Shown here piece after piece: positions 20,648 to 29,618 of a stretch of 64,000 nucleotides of DNA. The stretch's first letter is position 1. Every line of letters begins with the position of its first letter. Both the position numbers and the translations under genes were made by a program. Below the pieces are notes generated by a model. The model saw only the letters and a list, made by a program, of their open reading frames with translations, did not search any database and had not been told where the DNA came from. Origin of the DNA: Bacteroidia bacterium (GTDB taxonomy: Bacteria; Bacteroidota; Bacteroidia; Flavobacteriales_D; Sanyastnellaceae); contig JAUICJ010000003.1 of assembly GCA_030427925.1 (NCBI GenBank), positions 89,185 to 153,184 on the forward strand, written 5' to 3'.

Positions 20648-21378
20648 GCAAGTACGGACCTTGGATTGGCGGAGCGCTTGGTTGGGCGTTCGGCGGGCCC
20701 ATCGGTGGCATCCTCGGATTCGCCTTTGGAAAAATTTTCAGCGAAATGGGCGCCGCTTCCGATGCGCCCCCTGCGCAGCATGCAAATCGCCGGGCCCAGC
20801 CCGGCGATTTCGCTGCCGCGTTGATCGTGTTGAGCGCCGCCGTCATGAAAGCGGATGACCGCGTGATGCGATCGGAGTTGGACTTCGTGAAGGAGTTTTT
20901 GGTGAAGAACTTCGGGCGGGCTCAGGCCGAACAGCTGACCGCGTTGCTGCGCGATGTGTTGAAGCGGCCGTTCGCTTTGCGCGAAGTGGCGGAGCAGATC
21001 CGCTTCCACATGGAGCACCCGAAGCGCTTGCTGTTGCTTCAATACCTCTATGGCATCGCAAAGGCCGATGGGCAGGTGCACACGAAGGAGGTGGAAATCA
21101 TTCGCCAAATCGCCCAGTATTTGGGCATCAGCGACAAAGATCGCGCAAGCATCGAGGAACACTTTTACCGGCTCAAGGCCGATCCGTACACGGTCCTCGA
21201 AATCGCGCCGCATGCCAGCGATGCGGAAGTGAAGAAAGCGTACCGCCGCCTCGCCGTCAAGTTCCATCCTGACAAGGTCGGCGACTTGGGTGAAGCGCAC
21301 CGAGAGGCTGCGCGGGAGCAGTTCATCGCGGTGCAGGAAGCCTACGAACAGATCAAGGGAGAACGGGGATTCAAATGA
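20644..21378 (+). CDS. TerB plus J-domain co-chaperone (DjlA-like)
   Basis: The 244-residue product opens with a glycine-rich hydrophobic segment (residues 5-30) that may dip into the membrane. A TerB-like helical domain follows (about 50-150) and a C-terminal J domain (about 180-244) with the HPD tripeptide in VKFHPDKVG. This is the DjlA layout, and J domains stimulate DnaK. Overlap with htpG links two chaperone systems on one transcript. The stop lies 6 bp from the convergent C25 peptidase gene. Confidence 0.88.
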   Translation: MSKYGPWIGGALGWAFGGPIGGILGFAFGKIFSEMGAASDAPPAQHANRRAQPGDFAAALIVLSAAVMKADDRVMRSELDFVKEFLVKNFGRAQAEQLTALLRDVLKRPFALREVAEQIRFHMEHPKRLLLLQYLYGIAKADGQVHTKEVEIIRQIAQYLGISDKDRASIEEHFYRLKADPYTVLEIAPHASDAEVKKAYRRLAVKFHPDKVGDLGEAHREAAREQFIAVQEAYEQIKGERGFK

Positions 21379-21384
21379 GGCGGC

Positions 21385-24300
21385 TCATTGCACGATGAGG
21401 CGCTTCGTTTGGTGCCCCAGTTGGACGCAATACACGCCAGGTTCCCAGTCCGATACCGACCATTGGCGAGCCGCGCCTGGGCCGAATGCCTGTTCGAGGA
21501 CCACTCGGCCTTGGGCGTCGGTGATGCGCACGGAGCTCGGTTCGGGCGTTGAGCCGCAGGAAACAAATGCCGTCGCCGGATTCGGTTGAAGCGTCCAACC
21601 GATCGGACGGGATTCGGTTGATTGGATTCCGACAACGGTGGCGTTGGCGGGCAGGACGATTTGGTCCACCCAAGCGGCATCGGCTCCCTCGTTTACGATT
21701 TGGTCTTTTTCATACGCCCATTTCAACGTGTGCGGCCCGCCGAACACCACCACCGATTCCTCGCTCCACGGCACCTCTCCGGACCACTCCCCTTTCAGAA
21801 CACCATCGACGTAAAAGCGCAAGTAATCGAACCCCGCTTCGCTGCTGACCGCGCGAGCGAATTCGATGACGCCGTAGTTCACGAGTTCCACGTCCAGCGA
21901 CAACTCTGTCACAGCATTCCCTCCGATGGCTCCACTTTGCATGGACGTGGTTCCTGAGTATGCGGTGGTTTGGGTAGCGAACCAAGGCGCAGCAGCATCG
22001 GCCTCCCACGGCCACCCCCCCGCAACTTCCCAATCTTCCACTTCCAAATCGATTGCCGCCGAACATTCCTCGGACTCCCCTGCATACGGGCCGGCCTCCA
22101 CCGCCCACGTCCAGTTCAGCTCGCTACCAGAAGGCGCCTCCGAATCCACCACCACCTGAGCCGTAAACTCGGCAGAGGCCCCCGGAGCCAACTCCGGCCA
22201 ATTCGTCAGCGCATCCACCACGGTCACGGGGCCGCTGAATGCCGCCGCATCCACCACCGCATTCACCGCCGCACCGCCTCCCACATTGGTCAACGTGACC
22301 GTCCAGTCCACGGTTTCTCCCGACTGCAGCCACCCGTCGTTGCCGTCCGCCACGGTGCAGCCGCCCCAGGCCCACTCCGGAGCGCGAACGGCCACCGAAA
22401 ACCCCGCATCCCAAGCAAGCCCCCCATCGGCCTCCAGCCCCAACTCAAACACCACCCATTCCCCATCCTCAAAGGCCACCGGCATCAGGTCCACCGCGAA
22501 GGCCGCTTCCACCACCACCGACGCCCCAGGCGCCAGCGTTCCAAAACTCGCCGGTTCCACGCTCCACGATTCGACCTTCGGATTCGCGGTAGCGATCGTC
22601 CCCATCACGTTGAACGCGGTGTCCACGCCCACGTTCGTCACCTCAACGTCCAACACCAGGTGCTCACCCGATTCTGGGATGCCATTCGCGTTGTTGAGTC
22701 CCGTGCCGAAGGCGTCGATGAAGGCCACCGATTCGTCCACCACATACGGCCCTGTGGGAGGGAGCAGGGAAACGGTGGCTTGGTAAGGCAAGTGGTTGAA
22801 TGCCGTTCCCGTGAGCAGCAGCTCCACGGGCTCGTTGATCGGAGCATCGAATACCAAGTTCACCGCCCCGTTTTCCACCCATCCGCGAGCGAGCAAGGCG
22901 CCGTCAACCGTGGCCGCAACGAGTGCTCCTTCCACGGGGCAAAATGCGTCCATGCTGCTCACGCCCAGCGGCATCACCGCATCGTGCGTCAACACCAAGG
23001 GCTCCGGCATCGCCGTGCGAAGCACCGCCGTGGGGTCGCCGAACAAGCACCACGTGTCCATCATCTCCTCTCCGCCGGTTCCGTACGCCTCGATCATCCC
23101 GCTGCAGCCGTGGAAGTGAATGCCCCCGAAGGTGTGCTCCGTCTCCACCGAACCGAGTTCCGCAATGAGCGCGTTCATTTCATCTTGCCCTTCCATCGGC
23201 GGCGCCCAGCTTTGCAACACGCTCGAAAAGGCACCTCCGATGCCGCCCGTCGCTTCGCCTTCGGATTCGAGTTTGCTCCACACTTCACCGAAGCAATCTC
23301 CGGAACCCGTGGCCTCATCGAAATCGCCCACGCAGCACCCAACGATGATGAAATATGGCCACATGCCCGCGTTGTGGAGCAGGTCCATGTCGTTGTTCGT
23401 AAAGCCCGTCGTGGCGATGCTGTTGTGCGAGCCATGCCCCGTGTAATTGATGAGCGAAGCCCCGGCATTCACCGCTGCCGCAAATTGATTGGGACCGGGC
23501 GAGCCGTTCGCATCGGCTGTCGGACCGCCGCTGGGCGAATTGCTCGCTTGGCTTCCATCGTAGAGCTCCTGCACCGCGGTGTAAGTAAAGGCCAAAAGCT
23601 GTTCCTTGATGGCGTTGTTGTGCTGCCAATCGCTTTGTCCATCATCGCCGATCCCGGTTCCTTCCGCACTCCCAATCGCAATGGCGCGGCTGAACCAATC
23701 CGTGTCCATCACCGGGGTCCGTTCGTACTCCAAGGTCCGGTTCACGATGGACGCGATTTCAGCTGCATTGTGGCCCAAAAAGCGCCCCACGAGCAACTCC
23801 GGGAAATGATCGTCCCCCTCGATGTAACCGTAGCACGGATCGCAGTAGCCCGCTCCTCCCCCGTTCACGACCAATTCGGACGGGACCGCATCCTCGTCCC
23901 CGACGAGCACAAGGTATCCGTATTCCAATTCGGCGTAAGCGTTGGCCACGTAGGCAGCGATTTGGTTCGCGGTGGTACCGGCTTCTGCGACGTCCACCAC
24001 ATCGACCAGCAGGCCTTTCTCGCGCTTCCATTGGACCCACGGGGCGATAGCCTCGAAGTAGGCGGTGGGCGAAAGGACCAGCACGCGCGCGGTTTCATCG
24101 AGTTGGTCGTAGCGATCGGGCGCGTAGGCGTTGATGAAGCGTCGTTGGTGCAGCGCCGCGAACATGGGGTCTACCGCCACTTCGACGCGCGGCTCGGGTC
24201 CGGGGATGGGCGTGAACCGCACGGTCAGGTGGGTGTAGGTCCGGGTGGTTTGGTCGGAGGCGCGGTAGGCTACGGGGTTGAGGTGCAAGGGCTGGCCGAT

Positions 24301-24741
24301 GGCCCCGCGCCAAGCGAACTGGGCGCCCAAGTCAATGGGTTGTGCGGGCCAAAATGCCGGTTGCGCATAGGGCGCGCCTTCGGTGCGGGGCACCGTCAAG
24401 GGGTCGACGTTGCGGTAGAGGTTTCCGCGGGACGGCACGACGGGCAGGCCGGTCGACTCCTCGAACTCGGCGGCCTCGATTTCCCACGTCCAACCGGGAG
24501 CGGTTTCCAGGGCAAGGGACGTGGTGAACCGGCACAGGTCGGGGGCGCCCGCTTCGAGGAAGGGAACGGCATCGGGGTGGCGGTACACGACACCGCCTTC
24601 GACGGCCGTGGCTTCAGGTGCAGCGCCGTTCCACGTGAGCAGCGCGGAACCATCGGGCTGTGGGGTCCACGTGGCGCCCGGGATTTGGGCAGCAGCGGTC
24701 ACGGCTCCGACGAGGAGCATCGAGAGGAAGTGCAGTTTCAT
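21385..24741 (-). CDS. Gingipain-like C25 cysteine peptidase with T9SS sorting domain
   Basis: The 1118-residue secreted product has a signal peptide (about 1-18) and a gingipain-type propeptide. The C25 catalytic domain is recognised by YTGHGSHN (His436) and IIVGCCVGDFDEA (Cys470), the expected His/Cys pair. Ig-like and jelly-roll beta regions follow, with a C-terminal type IX sorting domain beginning near LQPNPATAFVS. The true start is the ATG at 24741, which overlaps the stop of the upstream small T9SS gene. Multi-domain layout and sorting signal favour a secreted protease over the sortase PorU, which is also C25-like. Confidence 0.85.
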   Translation of the reverse strand: MKLHFLSMLLVGAVTAAAQIPGATWTPQPDGSALLTWNGAAPEATAVEGGVVYRHPDAVPFLEAGAPDLCRFTTSLALETAPGWTWEIEAAEFEESTGLPVVPSRGNLYRNVDPLTVPRTEGAPYAQPAFWPAQPIDLGAQFAWRGAIGQPLHLNPVAYRASDQTTRTYTHLTVRFTPIPGPEPRVEVAVDPMFAALHQRRFINAYAPDRYDQLDETARVLVLSPTAYFEAIAPWVQWKREKGLLVDVVDVAEAGTTANQIAAYVANAYAELEYGYLVLVGDEDAVPSELVVNGGGAGYCDPCYGYIEGDDHFPELLVGRFLGHNAAEIASIVNRTLEYERTPVMDTDWFSRAIAIGSAEGTGIGDDGQSDWQHNNAIKEQLLAFTYTAVQELYDGSQASNSPSGGPTADANGSPGPNQFAAAVNAGASLINYTGHGSHNSIATTGFTNNDMDLLHNAGMWPYFIIVGCCVGDFDEATGSGDCFGEVWSKLESEGEATGGIGGAFSSVLQSWAPPMEGQDEMNALIAELGSVETEHTFGGIHFHGCSGMIEAYGTGGEEMMDTWCLFGDPTAVLRTAMPEPLVLTHDAVMPLGVSSMDAFCPVEGALVAATVDGALLARGWVENGAVNLVFDAPINEPVELLLTGTAFNHLPYQATVSLLPPTGPYVVDESVAFIDAFGTGLNNANGIPESGEHLVLDVEVTNVGVDTAFNVMGTIATANPKVESWSVEPASFGTLAPGASVVVEAAFAVDLMPVAFEDGEWVVFELGLEADGGLAWDAGFSVAVRAPEWAWGGCTVADGNDGWLQSGETVDWTVTLTNVGGGAAVNAVVDAAAFSGPVTVVDALTNWPELAPGASAEFTAQVVVDSEAPSGSELNWTWAVEAGPYAGESEECSAAIDLEVEDWEVAGGWPWEADAAAPWFATQTTAYSGTTSMQSGAIGGNAVTELSLDVELVNYGVIEFARAVSSEAGFDYLRFYVDGVLKGEWSGEVPWSEESVVVFGGPHTLKWAYEKDQIVNEGADAAWVDQIVLPANATVVGIQSTESRPIGWTLQPNPATAFVSCGSTPEPSSVRITDAQGRVVLEQAFGPGAARQWSVSDWEPGVYCVQLGHQTKRLIVQ

Positions 24742-25418
24742 GGGGTGTCGGTTTTCAAGATGGGAAAGGCCAAATGCCCGTCTCCGGGTTTCAGCAGGTA
24801 GGTGCCGGGTGGCCGATTCGTGAGGTCGGGAGCGGCCGGGAATCGGCCCGTTTCGAGCAACCGACCGGTGGGGCTGTGGAGCGACCACGTGCCCGAGGCC
24901 GGCGCGGGTTGGCTCCATTGGAGGGGACCGGATGTCGGGTTCGGGTGGGCGCGGACGGTCGGGGTGTGGAGCACCGGACGGGCGTCCAGGGGGCCAGCGG
25001 TGAAGGTGAAGTGGAAGGTGAGGTGGTGTTCGATTTGGCCTTGGGGAAAGACCCAAAACGTGCCCAAAGCCTGCCCCGGAATGCCCCGCGAAGAAAGGAG
25101 AAACTTGAGGAACGAGGGCGCATCGGCCGCAAGAGGGAGCTGCGTTGCACTCGACGGAACGCCCGTATGGCAAACGGTGGGATCGCACGCATCGACCGTC
25201 CAGCCCTCGGGCGCCGACCACGCCACCCGCTTCCACGCCCAAACCACCGAATCGGTAGCGGCCGCGTCGCCGTAATCCACCTGGACCACCAACACGGTGC
25301 TGTCCAATGGCAAATCGGCCTCGACCACGGTATCCGGATGGAACCAATAGTCGGGGGCTTGGCCCGAAGCCAGCCCGACGGCGAGGAACAACCCGAATGC
25401 CAAAAACCCGAACTTCAT
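24738..25418 (-). CDS. Small secreted T9SS cargo protein upstream of the C25 peptidase
   Basis: The 226-residue product has a signal peptide (MKFGFLAFGLFLAVGLASGQ). A beta-rich domain follows with WTVDACDPTVC, a pattern I associate with small Bacteroidota secreted proteins. The C-terminal sorting-like region starts at AHPNPTSGPLQW and ends with GTYLL. The stop overlaps the C25 start, so the two should be co-expressed; it may be a helper or an independent cargo. A TATCTTCC element ends 4 nt before the ATG. Confidence 0.75.
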   Translation of the reverse strand: MKFGFLAFGLFLAVGLASGQAPDYWFHPDTVVEADLPLDSTVLVVQVDYGDAAATDSVVWAWKRVAWSAPEGWTVDACDPTVCHTGVPSSATQLPLAADAPSFLKFLLSSRGIPGQALGTFWVFPQGQIEHHLTFHFTFTAGPLDARPVLHTPTVRAHPNPTSGPLQWSQPAPASGTWSLHSPTGRLLETGRFPAAPDLTNRPPGTYLLKPGDGHLAFPILKTDTP

Positions 25419-25422
25419 GCAG

Positions 25423-25430
25423 GGAAGATA
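25423..25430 (-). promoter_or_regulatory. -7 element of the T9SS/C25 pair, 4 nt from ATG
   Basis: TATCTTCC on the minus strand ends exactly 4 nt before the ATG at 25418, one of the repeated N4 arrangements that predict a leaderless transcript. Confidence 0.5.
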
Positions 25431-25473
25431 CGTCGAGGACGCGGCAGGTCTTGGTCGGTGAAGGGGGGCGGCG

Positions 25474-25481
25474 TAATTTGG
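25474..25481 (+). promoter_or_regulatory. -7 element of the metalloprotease gene
   Basis: TAATTTGG fits TAnnTTnG and ends 17 nt before the ATG at 25499. It faces the divergent promoter at 25423-25430. Confidence 0.45.
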
Positions 25482-25498
25482 GCTGAAATCTGCAAGCC

Positions 25499-28039
25499 AT
25501 GCGCATCACCGCCCTTCTTCTCGCGGCGCTTTTCGTCGCTGTCCTTCCTTCTGAAAGCCACGCCCAACGGCGAAAACGCCCTTCCGATGCCACCGAAAAC
25601 GCGTCGACCAAAGGGGAAAAGAAAGGAAAAAAAACCATCGAAGACCTGACGGAACACGCCATCGCCCATGCGGGGTTGTTCACAGTTTTCCAGGACACGC
25701 TGACCGGAGCGTCGCATGTGCTGATCCCCGATTCCATGCTCGGTCGCGAGTTCATCTACTTTTCGCAAGTGAGCGATGGCGTCTCGGAGTCCGGCCTGAC
25801 GCGGGGCAGTTACCGCGGGTCGAAGATCATCCGATTTGAACGCCACTTCGATCGCATCGAGGTGCACGCGGCGAACACGTCCTATTACTTCGACGAGGCG
25901 TCGCCTTTGAGCCGGGCGGCTGAGGCCAATTTGAACACACCGGTTTTGGCCAGCATCAGCATCGACGCGGAAGACCCTGAACGGGGCTGCCTCATCAGCG
26001 GAGACGAACTGTTCCTCACCGAGCACATGCAAGCGGTGAAGCCGCAGCGGGAAGGCAAAACCGTTTTGGGCAAACTGAACGACGACAAATCCAAGATCAC
26101 GGCCATCATCAACTACCCCGAGAACACCGAGCTCGAGGTGGAATACGTGTACGACAACCCCAAACCTGCTGCGGGAGGAGCCGCTGTGGTGGACGGTCGG
26201 GTCATCTCCGTGAAGTACCGGCACGCCCTCATCGAAGTGCCGGAGCCCGGATTCATTCCGCGACGCGACGACGAGCGCGTCGGCTACTTCACGACCCGCA
26301 TCGAGGACATGACGACCGACGATCCGATCCCGTGGGCCGACGTGATTCACCGGTGGCGGTTGGAAAAACAGGATCCCAATGCGGCGGTTTCGGACGTTGT
26401 GAAACCCATCGTATGGTGGATGGAGAACACCACACCTTTGGAATACCGCGACCTCATCCGAACGGGGGTGGAAAAGTGGAACCAAGCGTTCGAGGCGGTC
26501 GGATTGCGGAACGCGGTGGAAGTGCGCATGCAACCCGATACCGCCACATGGGACGCCGGCGACATCCGGTACAATGTGCTGCGCTGGACCTCGTCTCCTC
26601 GTCCGCAGTATTCGGGTTACGGCCCGAGTTTCGTGAACCCCCGAACGGGTGAAATCCTCGGTGCGGACATCATGCTGGAATGGGGCGGAATGGTCGGTCG
26701 GCTTTGGCGCGCCGAGGTGTTCGAATCGGCGGGAACGATGGAAGACGAGCGGGACAGCCGGGCCACCTTTGCCGAATGGATGCACCGCTGCGATGCCGGA
26801 GCGGCCCAAGCGCAACAAACGCTGTTGGGCGCAGCGGTGTTGCGCGCTGCGGGATTGAGCGAAGAGCTGAAGGAACAATTCACCCGGGAAACGCTGCATC
26901 GTTTGGTGCTGCATGAAGTGGGCCACACGCTGGGGTTGAGCCACAACATGGCAGGCACCACCTTGCATTCCTTCGAAGAACTGATGGACCCCGAAGTGGT
27001 GATGCAGTCGGGGCTGAGCAACAGCGTGATGGATTATCCTGCGATTCACTTCACCGGTGACCCGGCCACGCATTCCAAATTCTACGACGATGAACCCGGA
27101 CCTTACGACCGCTGGGCCATCGCCTACGGCTACTCCCCCGACGAATCGGCCCTGCCTGCCTTGCTCGAGCGGTCCACGGACCCCACGCTGCGCTTCGGCA
27201 ACGATGCCGATGACATGCGGAGGCCTGGGGGCGGCATGAACCCGGACGTCAACATTTACGATTTGTCGAGCGACCCGGTGGCCTATGCTGCGGCCCGTTG
27301 CGATTTGGTTCGGGAACTGCTTCCCACGTTGCGCGAGGAGTATGCGGGCGACGACGCCGAGAACCATGCGCTGGTCCGGAAGGCGTTCCTGACGCTGACG
27401 GCGGAGTACGCCACGCAATTGGGCATCATGTCACGCCAAATCGGAGGCGTTCGCTACCACCGAGCGCGCCCCGATCAATTGGACGCTCCCCCGTTGACGC
27501 CCGTTTCCGCCGCCGACCAACGCGCAGCCATGCAAGCCCTGACCACCTACGCCTTCGCACCGGACGCGTTCAACGCAGAATCCACGTTGTACGCTTATTT
27601 GCAAGATCAGCGACGCGGATTTGGTTACTTCGGCGAACCCGAGGATCCGAAAATTCATGCCCGCGTGCTCACGACCCAAAAGCGCGTCCTCGATCACCTC
27701 CTGCACCCCCGTGTGCTTCAGCGGATCATCGATGCAAGCACTTATGGCAACGAATACGGGCTCGACGCGTACATGGACGAACTCACCGACGCCATCTTCG
27801 CGGCGGATTTGAAGGGAAATGTCAACACCTTCCGACAACAGCTCCAGCTAGAATACATCAAGCGGCTTGCGTCCGCGTATTCCGACGAGAAAAACCCGAA
27901 TCCGGTTGCACAATCCATGATGTTCGCTACGTTGATGAAGGTCCGATCGCAATTGAAAGCGGCTCCCCGAGGGGATGGCTTGACCGCCGCGCACCGCGCC
28001 CATGCTGTGCATCTGATTGACCTTGTTTTCCAGCCTTGA
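25499..28039 (+). CDS. Secreted zinc metalloprotease (DUF4953/DUF5117-type)
   Basis: The 846-residue product has a signal peptide (about 1-22) and then a Lys/Glu-rich stretch. A DUF5118/DUF5117-like N-terminal region is followed by a zincin catalytic site HEVGHTLGLSH (His472, Glu473, His476, His482). The C-terminal half resembles DUF4953. These large exported metalloproteases are common in Bacteroidota and are probably periplasmic or outer-membrane; no T9SS sorting domain is seen. It is divergent from the C25 pair, forming a proteolysis-themed locus. Confidence 0.88.
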   Translation: MRITALLLAALFVAVLPSESHAQRRKRPSDATENASTKGEKKGKKTIEDLTEHAIAHAGLFTVFQDTLTGASHVLIPDSMLGREFIYFSQVSDGVSESGLTRGSYRGSKIIRFERHFDRIEVHAANTSYYFDEASPLSRAAEANLNTPVLASISIDAEDPERGCLISGDELFLTEHMQAVKPQREGKTVLGKLNDDKSKITAIINYPENTELEVEYVYDNPKPAAGGAAVVDGRVISVKYRHALIEVPEPGFIPRRDDERVGYFTTRIEDMTTDDPIPWADVIHRWRLEKQDPNAAVSDVVKPIVWWMENTTPLEYRDLIRTGVEKWNQAFEAVGLRNAVEVRMQPDTATWDAGDIRYNVLRWTSSPRPQYSGYGPSFVNPRTGEILGADIMLEWGGMVGRLWRAEVFESAGTMEDERDSRATFAEWMHRCDAGAAQAQQTLLGAAVLRAAGLSEELKEQFTRETLHRLVLHEVGHTLGLSHNMAGTTLHSFEELMDPEVVMQSGLSNSVMDYPAIHFTGDPATHSKFYDDEPGPYDRWAIAYGYSPDESALPALLERSTDPTLRFGNDADDMRRPGGGMNPDVNIYDLSSDPVAYAAARCDLVRELLPTLREEYAGDDAENHALVRKAFLTLTAEYATQLGIMSRQIGGVRYHRARPDQLDAPPLTPVSAADQRAAMQALTTYAFAPDAFNAESTLYAYLQDQRRGFGYFGEPEDPKIHARVLTTQKRVLDHLLHPRVLQRIIDASTYGNEYGLDAYMDELTDAIFAADLKGNVNTFRQQLQLEYIKRLASAYSDEKNPNPVAQSMMFATLMKVRSQLKAAPRGDGLTAAHRAHAVHLIDLVFQP

Positions 28040-28049
28040 TGGAAAAAAG

Positions 28050-28081
28050 AATGGAGTGTCAGCCGTTGCCAACACTCCATT
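28050..28081. terminator. Perfect 10-bp hairpin after the metalloprotease gene
   Basis: AATGGAGTGT (28050-28059) pairs perfectly with ACACTCCATT (28072-28081) around a 12-nt loop, 10 bp after the stop codon at 28039. The T-run characteristic of intrinsic terminators lies on the minus-strand side, read from the A-tract at 28043-28048. It is therefore a complete intrinsic terminator only for minus-strand transcription, or a hairpin-only 3' end for the plus gene. Confidence 0.5.
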
Positions 28082-28244
28082 ACGATTCACAACTAGGTCC
28101 TCCATGAACATGTCGTTCAAAGACCCAGGTGCTAAAGTAAATCACACCCCGTGCATAATCAACATAAATTCGACGAATAGCTTTATAAACTCCGCAAAAA
28201 TTCGTTCTAAACAATCCAAATGTTATTCCAACTCTTTGAAACCA
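28082..28244. other. AT-rich intergenic leader before the LysM gene
   Basis: About 160 bp, visibly richer in A and T than the surrounding genome. An open frame runs through it into the LysM gene, but its composition and the lack of a signal peptide argue against coding. No clear TAnnTTnG element was found next to the start at 28245. It probably holds the promoter and leader of the four-gene O-acylation module. Confidence 0.4.
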
Positions 28245-29618
28245 ATGCGCGAAAAAACGCCCACTGATTTGGCCCCCAAACAATTAGCACGGCTCCGGTA
28301 CGTGCTGCTGGCGGCCTGCGTCCTGGCGACTTGCGTGCTTCGGAGTCAGCCCGACTTGACGCGGTGGGTCCAGCTCATTGACCAGCGCGCGGGCTACCCC
28401 GACTTTGCGGGTTTTGCTGAACGCCATCCCGATGCGTTCGTGAACGGCGCGGTGCCGCATTTGGCGCAAGAAATCGGTGAGCTCGATGCCCTTGAGAACC
28501 GGTTGCTCGCTTGGGAGAACCTCCCCGATTTAGAGGATCGGGCCGTGCAGGCGTTGCTTTCCGACGGGATGCACCGGTGGCAAGTGCTTGCCGCGTTGGC
28601 TGACTTGTACCTGCCTGAAATCCAACCCCTGGTCGAAGCTGCAGGGCTGCCACGTTCGTTCGCCTGGCTGCCTGCGATGTTGACCGGATTCGATTACGCC
28701 TATGAAGGCCCGGGCGACCGTGCGGGGTTGTGGGCGTTGGATTGGCCTTCTGCCCAAATCCTTCTCGACTTCACCCAACCCGGCACCGACCCCCGCATGT
28801 ACGTGAACCTCTGCACGGAGGCCGCGGTGACGCAGTTGGCCGTTTTGGCCGAGCGGTTTCCAGCGGAGCCGCACCGCGTGCTGGTGGCGTACGTGAAGGG
28901 TCCGGGGTATGCGCGGAATTGGAGCGGAACGCCGGGCGAAGATTCGGCCTTAGACGAATGGCTCACCCTTTATCGGGTGGTCGCGAGGCTTTGGGAGAAC
29001 TTGGAGCGGGACCGCACCACCGTCGCATGGGTGGAGGACTTTTCGACGTGGGAGCAGGTGCCGTGTCCCGGGCCGGTGGATCGGGTGGCGTTGGTCGAAT
29101 GGGCGGGGTTGGATCGGCGGGCCCAACGCACGTATTTGCCGTGGTGGACGGGGACTGAAGTGGACTGTGAAGCGTGGGAAGCGGCGGAGGTGCGGTTGCC
29201 ACGGGATTTGGCCCAACAACTCGGGGAGGTCGACTGGAGTGCCTGGACGCCGCACAGCTTTGCCGATTACAGCCAATCCTCCACGACCGAACACCGCGTC
29301 AGCAGCGGCGACGTGCTGGGACTCATTGCCCGGCGCTACGGGGTCACCGTCCGCGAAATCAAGGAATGGAACGGGCTCAAGACGGACCTCATTCAAATCG
29401 GCCAAACCCTGGAAATCCGAGGCGTCATCGATGCGACGAAGGCCGACCCGCGCGGCCCAACTTCCGGACGCTACACCATCCACACCGTGGAATCGGGCCA
29501 AACCCTCTGGAGCATCAGCCGAATGTACCCCGGCACCACCGTTGACGCCATCCTCGAACTCAACCCCAGCGCCGAGCCCCTGCTCGCTGGGGCCACCTTG
29601 CGCATTCCCCTTCCATGA
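28245..29618 (+). CDS. LysM protein with degenerate lytic-transglycosylase-like domain
   Basis: The 457-residue product has an N-terminal membrane/signal segment (about 19-35). A domain resembling MltD-type soluble lytic transglycosylase follows (AAGLPRSFAWLPAML then GLWALDWPSAQ and VAYVKGPGYARN). Two LysM repeats sit at about 346-390 and 408-457. In active MltD the segment reads LPxVESxF with the catalytic Glu; here it reads LPAMLTGF, so Leu146 occupies the Glu position and the enzyme is probably inactive. It likely tethers or senses peptidoglycan for the downstream SGNH/MBOAT proteins. ATGA overlap with the next gene. Confidence 0.75.
   Translation: MREKTPTDLAPKQLARLRYVLLAACVLATCVLRSQPDLTRWVQLIDQRAGYPDFAGFAERHPDAFVNGAVPHLAQEIGELDALENRLLAWENLPDLEDRAVQALLSDGMHRWQVLAALADLYLPEIQPLVEAAGLPRSFAWLPAMLTGFDYAYEGPGDRAGLWALDWPSAQILLDFTQPGTDPRMYVNLCTEAAVTQLAVLAERFPAEPHRVLVAYVKGPGYARNWSGTPGEDSALDEWLTLYRVVARLWENLERDRTTVAWVEDFSTWEQVPCPGPVDRVALVEWAGLDRRAQRTYLPWWTGTEVDCEAWEAAEVRLPRDLAQQLGEVDWSAWTPHSFADYSQSSTTEHRVSSGDVLGLIARRYGVTVREIKEWNGLKTDLIQIGQTLEIRGVIDATKADPRGPTSGRYTIHTVESGQTLWSISRMYPGTTVDAILELNPSAEPLLAGATLRIPLP

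Noticed and set aside
21385..24741. Identification of the C25 protein as the T9SS sortase PorU
   Set aside because: The gingipain-type propeptide, Ig-like and jelly-roll regions and classical C-terminal sorting domain fit a secreted protease better; a tree would decide.
24660..25649. 329-codon plus-strand frame opposite the T9SS partner gene
   Set aside because: Basic, low-complexity translation and antisense to a coherent secreted protein.
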